A DNA stretch of 9,987 bases from an uncultured Christensenellaceae bacterium (lineage in GTDB: Bacteria; Bacillota; Clostridia; Christensenellales; MGBC116941), in NCBI GenBank assembly GCA_910585035.1, contig CAJUEF010000008.1, positions 19,345 to 29,331 on the forward strand, in the 5' to 3' direction. Under the pieces are notes generated by a model, which did no database searches, was not told the DNA's origin, and saw nothing but the letters and a program-made list of their open reading frames with translations. A program made the position numbers and the translations under genes. Below are positions 1-6,248 of the stretch, piece by piece. Within the stretch, counting starts at the first letter, position 1. Every line of letters begins with the position of its first letter.

Positions 1-501
1 GCTTCCCGTTGTCTGCACATCGTCCACCAGCAATATATCTTTGTCTTTTACCGTCTTTGCATCCTTAACCCTAAAGCAATCCTTTACGTTAAACATCCTC
101 TGCTCCCTTGTTAAAGTAGTTTGGGAAACCGTATCCTTTATTTTTTCCAGAGCATCAACGGTTCTGCTTTTATCAATAGCTCTTGCAAACAGTTCAGCCT
201 GATTATATCCCCTCTTTTTCTTGTTTCTCGTAGGAACAAAACAAACTATATCATAATCTATTTCCCTTATCTTTTCTTCGGAAAGCCTTGCAAATATATC
301 TGCAAGATAACGTTTATTATTATATTTAAGGTCCTGAATCATATATTCCATATCACTATCATAATAAAACGCAGCATCTTTTTCCAAAGCGAAAGGAGCG
401 GTTTTTATACACTTCGAGCAAATACCCGTATCAAGAGAAGATATGTCCTCCCTTCCACAAAATATACAGGCAGAGTAGGTGGGAAACAGCCAGTCAAACA
501 T
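1..501 (-). CDS. comF: ComF family protein (phosphoribosyltransferase-like), C-terminus cut by window edge
   Basis: 167 residues are visible; the family usually runs to about 220–240, so the C-terminus lies outside the window. Near the N-terminus are two CxxC pairs (C12/C15 and C28/C31), the zinc-ribbon-like element typical of ComF. The body carries the motif VPTRNKKKRGYNQAELFA and the visible end is the PRPP-binding loop DILLVDDVQTTGS (residues 155–167), the type I phosphoribosyltransferase signature. ComF is known as a cytosolic protein needed for DNA uptake in competent Bacillus and related bacteria; its precise activity is unsettled, and many non-competent bacteria keep it. The ATG at 499–501 overlaps the end of recD2 by 8 bases in another frame, with GGGGG at 510–514 as a modest ribosome binding site, so translational coupling is likely. 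It is the third gene of the metK-recD2-comF operon. Confidence 0.93.
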   Translation of the reverse strand, partial: MFDWLFPTYSACIFCGREDISSLDTGICSKCIKTAPFALEKDAAFYYDSDMEYMIQDLKYNNKRYLADIFARLSEEKIREIDYDIVCFVPTRNKKKRGYNQAELFARAIDKSRTVDALEKIKDTVSQTTLTREQRMFNVKDCFRVKDAKTVKDKDILLVDDVQTTGS

Positions 502-2674
502 TTAAACTGCCCCCAATCCTGTCTCTCTCACGCTTTAAATAAAGAGCAAAATTTGTATATCTGGCAGATACCCTATCGTTTTCTATCATTTTTCTAAGGA
601 TATCTCTGCTTCCAAGAAGATACATTTTTTTCTTGGCTCTTGTAACTGCTGTATAAAGAAGGTTTCTCGTAAGTAGCGGCGCAGGTGCGCTTAGCACCAT
701 AAGCACAGTATCGAACTCACTGCCCTGGCTTTTATGAACAGTCATTGCATATGCGTGTATTAGCTGGTCTAAATCAGCAAAAGGGTATTGCACCTGTTTA
801 CCGTCGTCAAACCGCACAGTCATCATTTCTGCACGTCCATTAATATCAAAAATCCAGCCCACATCTCCGTTAAAAACGCCGCAGTCTTCATTCCCGACAG
901 TGTCCACCCATTCAATATTATAGTTATTTTTAACCTGCATCACTTTATCTTTAATCCTAAATACAGCTTCTCCAACCTTTCTGTCCTCATAGCCCTCGTC
1001 TGGATTGAGTATGTTTTGAAGCTCACGGTTAAGATTTATCGTTCCAAGCTCGCCCTTTTTGGAAGGACACAGCAGCTGAATGTCAAAAAGTTCTTTTTCA
1101 TCTGCCTTTTTTTTCATCACCCTAAAATATTGAAGCAGCTTGGCAATAAGCTCTCTGGGACTGTCAATTTCCGCAAAAACAAAGTCCCCCTCTTTTGACA
1201 GCACAGGCATTTCACCTTTATTAATACTGTGAGCCGCCATAACAATTCCGCTTCCCTCACCCTGACGGTATACATGATTCAGTCTTACAGTTGGTATACA
1301 CCCGCTACTTATCATATCCTTTAGCACATTCCCTGCACCAACAGACATAAGCTGGTCAGAATCTCCAATAAGTATGAGCTTTGCTCCGCTGGGCACCGCC
1401 ATAACCAGCCTGTGCATAAGATCAATATCAACCATGCTCATTTCGTCCACAATAAGCACATCAGCTTCAACCGGATTTTCCTCATCTCTCATAAAGCGTC
1501 CGTCTCCGGTGTATTCCAGTAAACGGTGAATTGTTGCTGCATCATACCCGGCAGCCTGGGACATTCTTTTAGCAGCTCTTCCCGTAGGCGCACAGAGCTG
1601 TACCTTTTTTCCTGCAGCCATAAATATGTCTATCGCAAGCTTAATAATAGTGGTCTTTCCCGTTCCCGGACCGCCGGTTATAACAGTGCACGGATTTTCC
1701 ACCGCCGTTTCAACAGCAATTTTCTGCTCACTGCTAACCTTTATTGGAAATTGTGATATTCCCTTTTCCACCTGCTTTGTAAGTCCTGTCCATTTATTTC
1801 CGTAGACTACCAGTTCAATTATCCTCCTGGCTGTTTCCACCTCACTTATATACATTGAAGAAAGGTATATACCACCGTCAGCATCAATAAGCTTTCCCAA
1901 AGTAATCATATTATCAATGGCAAGCTGGACCTTTTCTTGTTCACACTCAAGTATTTCGCTGCTTTTAAACACAAGCTTTTCTCTTGGAAGATAAACATGT
2001 CCATTCATAATCGCCATAGACAGCACATAGGCAGCCCCTGCTTCCAGCCTGCTCACACTGTCCTTTTCCACTCCCATATTAAGAGCTATTACATCAGCTG
2101 TTTTAAAACCTATTCCCTGTATATCATCAATAATACGGTAAGGATTATTTTGCATAACTGCTACAGCGCTGTTTCCGTAAGCAAGATATATTTTGGTTGC
2201 CTGCCCTGCGGTAATACCAAAATGGGTAAGTTTAACCATCACCTCTCTGCTTGCCATGTGTTCATTATAGCTTTCACAAATCTTAAGGGCACGTTTTTTA
2301 CCAATGCCACGAACAGAAGCCACCAGCTGAGGACTGGTGGCTAAAACATCAAGGGTGTCTTCTCCAAAGGCTTCAATAAGTCTTTCTGCCGTAGTTTTGC
2401 CTATACCGTAAACTATTCCGCTTGAAAGATATGAAAATATATCTTCAATGGTAGTAGGCACATGAAGTTCAACGGTTTCAACTTTAAATTGTTCACCATA
2501 AACAGGATGACTGCCCCATTTACCATTAAGGGTCACTCTTTCTCCTGCTGTAAGCTCAGGTAACGTGCCAACACAGGTCGAATAACAATCATCGTGTTCA
2601 ATAACAAACACTGTAAATCCATTGTCTGAATTATAATAGGTTATCTCTTCAATAATTCCGGATATAGTTTCCAA
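494..2674 (-). CDS. recD2: RecD2-type ATP-dependent DNA helicase (SF1B)
   Basis: A 5'-3' DNA helicase of the RecD2/YrrC family, which acts in DNA repair and replication-fork maintenance without RecBC. Domains in order: an N-terminal OB-like region (about 1–75), helix-hairpin-helix repeats (about 86–104, 121–136 and 185–201, each with a GIG core), then the helicase core. Walker A is GGPGTGKTT at 334–342 (Lys340) and Walker B is VLIVDEMS with Asp410/Glu411. The late motifs are VHKSQGSEFDT (His647, Gln650) and YTAVTRAK (674–681). The length of 726 residues is normal for the family. The loop at 437–447 reads GDSDQLMSVGA, where the family usually has Pro after Leu and often Pro before the next Gly. 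The start is TTG: the metK stop lies two codons upstream in the same frame, so the gene cannot extend further, and the OB strand begins at once. No clear ribosome binding site precedes it, so it probably depends on translation of metK. Confidence 0.96.
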   Translation of the reverse strand: METISGIIEEITYYNSDNGFTVFVIEHDDCYSTCVGTLPELTAGERVTLNGKWGSHPVYGEQFKVETVELHVPTTIEDIFSYLSSGIVYGIGKTTAERLIEAFGEDTLDVLATSPQLVASVRGIGKKRALKICESYNEHMASREVMVKLTHFGITAGQATKIYLAYGNSAVAVMQNNPYRIIDDIQGIGFKTADVIALNMGVEKDSVSRLEAGAAYVLSMAIMNGHVYLPREKLVFKSSEILECEQEKVQLAIDNMITLGKLIDADGGIYLSSMYISEVETARRIIELVVYGNKWTGLTKQVEKGISQFPIKVSSEQKIAVETAVENPCTVITGGPGTGKTTIIKLAIDIFMAAGKKVQLCAPTGRAAKRMSQAAGYDAATIHRLLEYTGDGRFMRDEENPVEADVLIVDEMSMVDIDLMHRLVMAVPSGAKLILIGDSDQLMSVGAGNVLKDMISSGCIPTVRLNHVYRQGEGSGIVMAAHSINKGEMPVLSKEGDFVFAEIDSPRELIAKLLQYFRVMKKKADEKELFDIQLLCPSKKGELGTINLNRELQNILNPDEGYEDRKVGEAVFRIKDKVMQVKNNYNIEWVDTVGNEDCGVFNGDVGWIFDINGRAEMMTVRFDDGKQVQYPFADLDQLIHAYAMTVHKSQGSEFDTVLMVLSAPAPLLTRNLLYTAVTRAKKKMYLLGSRDILRKMIENDRVSARYTNFALYLKRERDRIGGSLNV

Positions 2675-2677
2675 CTT

Positions 2678-3835
2678 TTAAAATAAATGTGCTTTGTCTG
2701 TTTTCTCCCAAGGCACATCCAAATCCTCTCTTCCAAAATGACCATAAGCAGCAGTCTTTCCGTAAATAGGCCTTAACAAATCCAGTTCTTCAATTATAGA
2801 CTGAGGACGAAAATCAAAATGCTTTTTAATTATTTCAATAATCTTGTCATCACCCACTGTGCCTGTTCCGTGAGTATCCACAGCAATGGACACAGGGTTA
2901 GCAACACCAATGGCATAAGCAACAATTATTTCACATTTTTTTGCCAGTCCGGCAGCAACAATGTTTTTAGCAACATACCTTCCATAATAAGCTGCGCTTC
3001 TATCCACCTTGCTTGGGTCTTTACCGGAAAATGCACCGCCGCCGTGACGGGCGCATCCACCATAGGTATCAACTATTATCTTCCTGCCGGTAAGACCGCT
3101 GTCACCTTGCGGACCGCCTATAACAAACCTGCCTGTAGGATTAATAAAATACTTAGTATTTTCATCTAAATATTCAGCCGGAATAGTTTTATCAATTATT
3201 TCTTCCCTAACTCTTTTCCTCAGCTCTTCAATTTTTATATAATCCTTATGCTGAGTAGATACTACAACAGTATCAACCCTTTTAACGGCTCCATCTTCAT
3301 ATTCACATGATACCTGAGCCTTTCCATCCGGCATTAAAAAACCAAGATTGCCGTTTTTCCTGTTGGTTGCCAGCGCTTTTGTAAGCTTATGAGCAAGGAA
3401 GATAGGCATTGGCATAAGGGTTTTTGTTTCATCACATGCATAACCAAACATCATTCCCTGGTCACCTGCCCCGGCAGTAACGCTTGAATCTCCGTCTTTT
3501 GCTTCCAGAGCCTTATCAACGCCCATTGCAATATCACTACTCTGCTCGTCAACTGAAAGAAGCACAGCACAGCTCTTAGAATTAAAACCGTCTGCTACGT
3601 TGTTATATCCAATTTCACTTATCTTTTTGCGGGCAATATTAGCAATATCCGCATAACCCTTGGTCGTTATCTCGCCCATAATCAACACAAGTCCAGTATT
3701 TACAGCCGTTTCACAAGCAACTCTGGAATACTTGTCTTGAAGCAAAAGCTCGTCTAACACAGCATCGGAAATCTGGTCGCACACCTTATCCGGGTGTCCT
3801 TCTGTAACTGATTCTGAAGTGAAAATAGTTCTCAT
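2678..3835 (-). CDS. metK: S-adenosylmethionine synthetase
   Basis: Makes S-adenosylmethionine from ATP and methionine in the cytosol, releasing phosphate and diphosphate; the enzyme is usually a homotetramer and needs Mg2+ and K+. The sequence has all the hallmark motifs: GHPDK at 13–17 (catalytic His14, metal-binding Asp16), the first signature GAGDQGMMFGY at 122–132, INPTGRFVIGGPQGDSGLTG at 231–250, and the phosphate-loop signature GGGAFSGKD at 265–273 followed by PSKVDRSAAY. The 385-residue length is standard. The ATG is preceded by GAGGT (3843–3847) at a normal distance and by a consensus sigma-A promoter. It is the first gene of an operon with recD2 and comF. The leader between the predicted transcription start and the ATG is only about 25 bases, too short to hold a SAM riboswitch. 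Confidence 0.98.
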   Translation of the reverse strand: MRTIFTSESVTEGHPDKVCDQISDAVLDELLLQDKYSRVACETAVNTGLVLIMGEITTKGYADIANIARKKISEIGYNNVADGFNSKSCAVLLSVDEQSSDIAMGVDKALEAKDGDSSVTAGAGDQGMMFGYACDETKTLMPMPIFLAHKLTKALATNRKNGNLGFLMPDGKAQVSCEYEDGAVKRVDTVVVSTQHKDYIKIEELRKRVREEIIDKTIPAEYLDENTKYFINPTGRFVIGGPQGDSGLTGRKIIVDTYGGCARHGGGAFSGKDPSKVDRSAAYYGRYVAKNIVAAGLAKKCEIIVAYAIGVANPVSIAVDTHGTGTVGDDKIIEIIKKHFDFRPQSIIEELDLLRPIYGKTAAYGHFGREDLDVPWEKTDKAHLF

Positions 3836-3867
3836 ACATATTACCTCATTATTATACTTTTAATTTA

Positions 3868-3896
3868 ATTATATCCCTTTTTTACACTTAAATCAA
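3868..3896 (-). promoter_or_regulatory. Sigma-A promoter of the metK-recD2-comF operon
   Basis: Read on the minus strand: TTGATT (3891–3896), a 17-base spacer, then a perfect TATAAT (3868–3873). The expected transcription start is near 3861, about 25 bases before the metK ATG. No second promoter was found between metK, recD2 and comF, which fits one transcript. Confidence 0.75.
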
Positions 3897-3904
3897 TTAG
3901 ATTA

Positions 3905-3933
3905 TATACAAAGGATATTTTTCATATTATAAT
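3905..3933 (+). promoter_or_regulatory. Candidate sigma-A promoter for the ttcA-like gene
   Basis: TATACA (3905–3910), a 17-base spacer, then a perfect TATAAT (3928–3933). If used, transcription begins near 3940 and the message has a leader of about 160 bases holding both palindromes. The -35 box matches consensus at four of six positions. The region is AT-rich, so chance matches are likely. Confidence 0.45.
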
Positions 3934-3946
3934 AAACTCATCCACC

Positions 3947-3994
3947 TTTCTTTTTTTACCTTTCTTTAAGAAAAGAAAGGTAAAACCAAAGAAA
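3947..3994. repeat. Palindromic repeat 1 (perfect 14-bp stem, 4-base loop, imperfect extension)
   Basis: Arms 3954–3967 (TTTTACCTTTCTTT) and 3972–3985 (AAAGAAAGGTAAAA) pair perfectly around the loop AAGA. A further 7 bp (3947–3953 with 3988–3994) pair after a 2-base bulge. The segment ACCTTTCTTT also occurs as a direct repeat at 3944–3953 and 3958–3967. No T-run follows the stem on either strand, so it does not look like an intrinsic terminator. It resembles the pyrimidine/purine palindromes I remember as scattered between genes in many clostridial genomes; the copy number here cannot be judged from one window. Confidence 0.8.
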
Positions 3995-4048
3995 CTTAAA
4001 TACAAAATAAGATATTAATAAGGAAACATATATAAGGTTTTCTTTTTG

Positions 4049-4080
4049 TTACTTTTTCTTTTTTCTAAAAGAAAAAGTAA
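4049..4080. repeat. Palindromic repeat 2 (perfect 14-bp stem, 4-base loop)
   Basis: Arms 4049–4062 (TTACTTTTTCTTTT) and 4067–4080 (AAAAGAAAAAGTAA) pair perfectly around the loop TTCT. Stem length, loop length and the TTAC/GTAA ends match palindrome 1, and both have an almost pure pyrimidine left arm and purine right arm. It ends 11 bases before the AGGAG (4092–4096) of the ttcA-like gene, so in RNA the hairpin would sit close to the ribosome binding site. No T-run follows. Confidence 0.8.
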
Positions 4081-4103
4081 AAGAGAAGTAAAGGAGAACA
4101 CAA

Positions 4104-4823
4104 ATGAAAAAAACACTTGGATGCCTTCGCCGCGCCGATGAAGACTGGGGACTTATAAATGACGGAGATAAAATAGCAATAGGAATTTCAGGAGGAAAGG
4201 ACAGCCTGCTTATGACAAGAGCTCTTAGTCTTTATAAAAAATTTTCTAAAAAGAATTTTGAAATAGTGGGCATAACTATTGACCTTGGTTTAAAACCTTT
4301 TGACTTAAGCGAGGTAAGAAACTATTGCGAAAGCTTAGGCGTTGAATACCACGTTATAGAAACTCAAATCGGTGAAATTATTTTCGATATTAGAAAAGAA
4401 AAAAATCCCTGTTCTCTTTGCGCTAAAATGAGAAAAGGCGTGTTATATGATACTGCTGTTTCTCTTGGCTGTAACAAAGTAGCTCTTGGTCATCATAAAG
4501 ATGACTTAATAGACACCTTCTTTTTAAGTATGATTTACGAAGGAAAGCTAAACGCTTTAAAGCCTATATTTTACCTGTCCCGCTGCGGACTTACAGCTAT
4601 ACGACCTTTAATTTATCTGCCTGAAGCACATGTTATTAACAGTATTGACCGCCTTAAATTACCTGTTGCAAAAAGTCCGTGTCCTGCTAACGGCAATACA
4701 AAGCGTGATGAAATAAGAAAGCTTGTAAAGCACATGTGCGTAGAATACCCGGATTTCAAAGATAAAATCTATCTTTCCATCTATAATAAGGAGAATTATC
4801 AGCTTTGGCTTGACAGAAAATAG
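4104..4823 (+). CDS. ttcA: TtcA-family tRNA thiolation protein (PP-loop ATPase)
   Basis: An N-type ATP pyrophosphatase of the TtcA/TtuA group; TtcA makes 2-thiocytidine in certain tRNAs by adenylating the base and inserting sulfur. Seen in the sequence: PP-loop SGGKDS (29–34), the paired cysteines CSLC (Cys103/Cys106), GHHKDD (129–134), and a third cysteine in SPCPANGNTKR (Cys193). Three cysteines in this layout bind the 4Fe-4S cluster in TtcA. There are no extra zinc fingers of the TtuA kind. At 239 residues it is clearly shorter than E. coli TtcA (about 310), so the target base is not certain. AGGAG (4092–4096) lies 7 bases before the ATG. It is a single-gene unit, divergent from metK and ending at a terminator. 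Confidence 0.85.
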   Translation: MKKTLGCLRRADEDWGLINDGDKIAIGISGGKDSLLMTRALSLYKKFSKKNFEIVGITIDLGLKPFDLSEVRNYCESLGVEYHVIETQIGEIIFDIRKEKNPCSLCAKMRKGVLYDTAVSLGCNKVALGHHKDDLIDTFFLSMIYEGKLNALKPIFYLSRCGLTAIRPLIYLPEAHVINSIDRLKLPVAKSPCPANGNTKRDEIRKLVKHMCVEYPDFKDKIYLSIYNKENYQLWLDRK

Positions 4824-4829
4824 TAAAAG

Positions 4830-4860
4830 AAAACCCGTCATATTGACGGGTTTTTCTTTT
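4830..4860. terminator. Bidirectional intrinsic terminator
   Basis: Stem AAACCCGTCA (4831–4840) / TGACGGGTTT (4844–4853) with loop TAT. On the plus strand it is followed by T-rich sequence (4854–4860) and ends the ttcA-like gene. On the minus strand the A-run at 4825–4833 becomes the T-run and ends the LCP gene. It fills the 38-base gap between the two converging stop codons. Confidence 0.9.
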
Positions 4861-4861
4861 A

Positions 4862-6229
4862 TTATTCCTCTTGCCCACTTTCATCGCCGCTACTGTCTGA
4901 TGGCTTGTCCACTTTGGTCTCGTCATTGTCACTTGGTTTTTCATTATTATCGCTTGGCTTTTCAGTGTTATCATTTGGCTTTTCTGTATTATCAGACGGT
5001 TTTTTACTATTGTCTGAATTGCCATTATTACTTGGCTTCTTATTATTATTGTTATTATTGTTTTTATTATTATTCTGCTTTTTATCATTGCCGGATGATG
5101 TGGTCTTCTTACTGGTTGATTTTGTAGTTGTCTTGCCCTTATAATTATATTCTGTCTTAGTACCGTCTCCAACTGTGGAAGACGTAATTGCAGATGTTGA
5201 AAATGCTGTAGGCATTCCATTTCCTTGCTGGGCATTATAGAATAAATCAAGTATCATCTTTTTAAGCTGTGTTCTGTTTACATGCCAGTAACCAACGCCT
5301 TCATTATCGTTAATGTATCCCGGCAGCATCTCAAAAACAACTGATTCCATATCAATTTGATCAATACTTGCAGACAGTGCATAAATCTGTTCAATAGTTA
5401 AATTAGTCTGAACATATCCTTGTCTTACACAGTCATTATATAATTTAGGAATAGTTGACAAGGCTCCAAGCTGCTGCATTTTAACTGCTACCGCTTTAAG
5501 AAACCCTCTTTGTCTTTCTGTTCTGTCAGTATCCATTCCCGTCAGTCCTTTTCCCTTACGAATACAAACATAGTCAAGAGCCTTTTCACCTTCCAAATGT
5601 ATCCATTCTCCACTCGCTCCAAAGCCGGGCACATCATAAGGAAGCTGTAAATCAACACCACCAAGTAAATTAGCAACATGAACAAAGTTGTCCATATCTG
5701 CTCCTATGTATGTTGTAATAGGATCAATTTTAACTCCGTCAACGTTAAACAGCTCATTTACTGCCGCCATAGTATTTTGGTATCCGTATTTATCCGGGCT
5801 AAAGCCATAAGAAAAGGCTGCATTAATTCTGGTTGTTACCATTTTTGTCGGTTTACCTTCAGAATTCAAAACCTGAACTCTTGACCGCGTATCCCTTGGC
5901 ACAGATATAAGAGATGCCTGATTTTTCTGGGTATCCACAACACAAACCATTATTACGTCACTTCGGTATCCCTTATGAGCTGCTTCTCTTTCTTCATTAG
6001 AATCAAGCCCAACAATAAGAAAAGAAATTATACCTTGATTATATTGGTGAGTCACGCCGGCATCGTCAGTAACCACAAAGTTAGCACCGCCGCCAAAAGA
6101 CTTTGTAGGATCATCCCATATGCCTTTCACATATAGGCCAACTGCCGCAGCGCAGCCAACTCCCGCTGTTAGCAAAACCCCCAATAAAATTTTCATTGTT
6201 CTAATTAATTTTTGTGAGTTAACAACCAT
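4862..6229 (-). CDS. LytR-CpsA-Psr (LCP) family cell-wall glycopolymer transferase
   Basis: LCP enzymes sit in the membrane facing outward and move teichoic-acid-like or capsular polymers from lipid carriers to peptidoglycan. The 455 residues begin with a short basic N-terminus and one membrane segment (about 13–34). The LCP domain (about 68–330) has FLIVGLDS, YRSD (88–91), SVPRDT (109–114), TRIN (133–136), LLGGVDLQLPYDV and the Arg-rich TDRTERQRGFL (about 234–244), the family's lipid-phosphate-binding and catalytic positions. Beyond about 345 is a tail rich in Thr, Lys, Asn, Ser and Asp, with an Asn run and tandem repeats, likely an extended outer segment. A longer frame opens at a TTG (6247), but GGAGG (6241–6245) lies inside it and serves the ATG at 6229. 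It follows mbl by 19 bases and probably shares its transcript. The exact polymer is unknown. Confidence 0.94.
   Translation of the reverse strand: MVVNSQKLIRTMKILLGVLLTAGVGCAAAVGLYVKGIWDDPTKSFGGGANFVVTDDAGVTHQYNQGIISFLIVGLDSNEEREAAHKGYRSDVIMVCVVDTQKNQASLISVPRDTRSRVQVLNSEGKPTKMVTTRINAAFSYGFSPDKYGYQNTMAAVNELFNVDGVKIDPITTYIGADMDNFVHVANLLGGVDLQLPYDVPGFGASGEWIHLEGEKALDYVCIRKGKGLTGMDTDRTERQRGFLKAVAVKMQQLGALSTIPKLYNDCVRQGYVQTNLTIEQIYALSASIDQIDMESVVFEMLPGYINDNEGVGYWHVNRTQLKKMILDLFYNAQQGNGMPTAFSTSAITSSTVGDGTKTEYNYKGKTTTKSTSKKTTSSGNDKKQNNNKNNNNNNNKKPSNNGNSDNSKKPSDNTEKPNDNTEKPSDNNEKPSDNDETKVDKPSDSSGDESGQEE
4919..5002 (-). repeat. Four tandem 21-bp units in the LCP tail
   Basis: Codes for four 7-residue units, KPSDNTE, KPNDNTE, KPSDNNE and KPSDNDE (residues 410–437 of the LCP protein). 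Several bases differ between units, mostly at third positions, so the array is not fresh. A further KPSD follows at about 442–445. In-frame units of 21 bp can be gained or lost without frameshift. Confidence 0.85.
5042..5074 (-). repeat. AAT/AAC trinucleotide run coding for poly-Asn in the LCP tail
   Basis: Eleven AAY/AAA codons in a row code for NNNKNNNNNNN (residues 386–396 of the LCP protein). This is a simple-sequence tract of mixed AAT and AAC that can change length in steps of three. Confidence 0.85.
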
Positions 6230-6240
6230 AAAAATAATTT

Positions 6241-6245
6241 CCTCC
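6241..6245 (-). promoter_or_regulatory. Ribosome binding site that fixes the LCP start
   Basis: GGAGG on the minus strand, 11 bases before the ATG at 6227–6229. It lies just after the mbl stop (6249–6251). The alternative TTG at 6247 overlaps this region and has no such site before it, so the ATG is preferred. Confidence 0.8.
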
Positions 6246-6248
6246 AAA

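Noticed and set aside
121..597. A 158-residue plus-strand frame opposite comF and the end of recD2
   Set aside because: The minus strand here codes for clear ComF and RecD2 sequence; the plus frame is their shadow.
3944..4080. The two palindromes as intrinsic terminators of the divergent genes
   Set aside because: Neither stem is followed by a T-run on either strand, and both lie upstream, not downstream, of the flanking genes.
3944..4080. The paired palindromes as a CRISPR array
   Set aside because: Only two units, of different sequence, with no regular spacers and no cas genes nearby.
4905..5144. Open frame on the plus strand coding for a hydrophobic Leu/Phe-rich peptide
   Set aside because: It is the complement of the Asn/Lys/Ser-rich repeat tail of the LCP gene; the composition is explained by that, and there is no ribosome binding site of its own.
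4756..5250. A 164-residue minus-strand frame overlapping the ends of the ttcA-like and LCP genes
   Set aside because: It runs through the terminator and out of frame in the LCP tail; low-complexity sequence simply lacks stops in that frame.
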